Source of the DNA: an uncultured Asticcacaulis sp.
GTDB lineage: Bacteria; Pseudomonadota; Alphaproteobacteria; Caulobacterales; Caulobacteraceae
Reading direction: 5' to 3'
DNA: 6,501 nt
Assembly (NCBI GenBank): GCA_946480525.1
Contig: CAMLLA010000244.1
Location: 1 to 6,501 of the forward strand
Under the pieces are notes generated by a model. The model was not told where the DNA came from, made no database searches, and worked only from the letters and a program-made list of their open reading frames with translations. Made by a program: the position numbers and the translations under genes. Of the stretch, positions 6,086 to 6,501 are shown piece by piece (position 1 is the stretch's first letter; each line of letters starts with the position of its first letter).

Positions 6086-6501
6086 CTAACCTGCCAGCAT
6101 ATTGCCATAGCCAATAATGACGGTGGAGGCCACAAGCGCCAAAATACCTGTCCACACATAGGCCTTGGTCTTGACCGATGTGCCCTTCCACTCTTTCAGC
6201 GCAAAGCCCCAGAGGGTCGAGAACAGGATGATCGACGCCATGTGCAGGGTCCAGGACGAGAAGCCATAGGCGCCCATCTGGCTTTCACCCATGGTGTAGA
6301 AGAAGAACTGGAAGTACCACAGCGTACCGCCCAGCGCGGCCAGGCCATAGTTGAGCAGCAACGGAATCTTGGTGCCGGCTTCCTTGGCTTGGCCTACCCA
6401 CTCGCCGGCGCTCTTGTTCTTGACGATCAGATAGCCCGACCAGATCAGATTGGTGAGGAAACCACCGATCAGAACCACGCACAACACCGGCAGACCGGCC
6501 C
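6086..6501 (-). CDS. rhaT: L-rhamnose/H+ symporter, C-terminal part (cut by window edge)
   Basis: The 3' part of an inner-membrane transporter; 137 complete codons are visible and the start lies beyond the right edge. E. coli RhaT has 344 residues, so roughly the last 40 percent is present. Recognisable family stretches are GGFLTNLIW, LIVKNKS, LWYFQFFFYTMG, SWTLHMASIILFSTLWG, LKEWKG and the ending TVIIGYGN. At least four membrane-spanning segments can be seen in the fragment, about residues 5-26, 45-68, 75-94 and 107-127 counting from the first complete codon. The known function of the family is proton-coupled L-rhamnose uptake (L-lyxose also in E. coli). It lies immediately upstream of lldD on the same strand with a 12-bp gap, which ties rhamnose uptake to lactate oxidation. 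The GTG at 6487 is internal, since the frame continues with family-like residues to the window edge. Confidence 0.87.
   Translation of the reverse strand, partial: AGLPVLCVVLIGGFLTNLIWSGYLIVKNKSAGEWVGQAKEAGTKIPLLLNYGLAALGGTLWYFQFFFYTMGESQMGAYGFSSWTLHMASIILFSTLWGFALKEWKGTSVKTKAYVWTGILALVASTVIIGYGNMLAG

Noticed and set aside
5292..6191. 299-codon minus-strand frame spanning lldD and the end of rhaT
   Set aside because: An out-of-frame shadow on the same strand. lldD is intact in its own frame with all conserved residues, so this is not a frameshift.
1..6501. CRISPR array, IS element, tRNA/rRNA or phage genes
   Set aside because: No regularly spaced repeats, transposase-like protein, terminal inverted repeats or structural RNA signatures were seen.

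Overview
The window is GC-rich, densely coding DNA from an alphaproteobacterium. Three things point to that class, and less firmly to Caulobacterales/Asticcacaulis: the stand-alone Smr protein, the adenosine-kinase-like PfkB protein with its GSLAAAEVISH tail, and a G-rich hairpin element like the palindromic repeats common in those genomes. The taxon is inferred from protein style and composition, not from a marker gene.

Left part (1-1002, plus strand): a repeat-like structured element (21-94) precedes a GTG-started Smr-domain gene (114-686). After one base follows a small two-helix membrane protein of unknown function (688-1002), whose codon use differs from its neighbours.

Middle part (1003-3544): a PfkB/adenosine-kinase-like sugar or nucleoside kinase on the minus strand (1006-2001) ends 3 bp from the small membrane gene. 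It is divergent from an ATP-grasp ligase-like gene (2057-2974), with only 55 bp between the two starts. A 108-bp AT-rich intergenic stretch then leads into a single-domain, Rcp1/CheY-like response regulator (3083-3544).

Right part (3541-6501, minus strand): a tightly packed operon-like row read right to left. It holds the C-terminal part of an L-rhamnose/H+ symporter (rhaT, cut by the window edge), an FMN-dependent L-lactate dehydrogenase (lldD) and a GH28 polygalacturonase-like hydrolase. The rhaT-lldD gap is 12 bp, and lldD and the GH28 gene overlap by 8 bp. A coherent reading is use of rhamnose-containing pectin fragments: the GH28 enzyme releases sugars, RhaT imports rhamnose, and LldD oxidises the L-lactate made when rhamnose is broken down through L-lactaldehyde or directly to lactate. 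The GH28 protein has no visible signal peptide and has altered versions of the usual GH28 motifs, which makes it the most interesting protein here.

No mobile element, CRISPR array, tRNA or rRNA was seen. There is no gene-free stretch longer than about 115 bp. I see no clearly new multi-gene system; the best leads are the rhamnose/pectin operon, the unusual GH28 enzyme and the compositionally odd small membrane gene.
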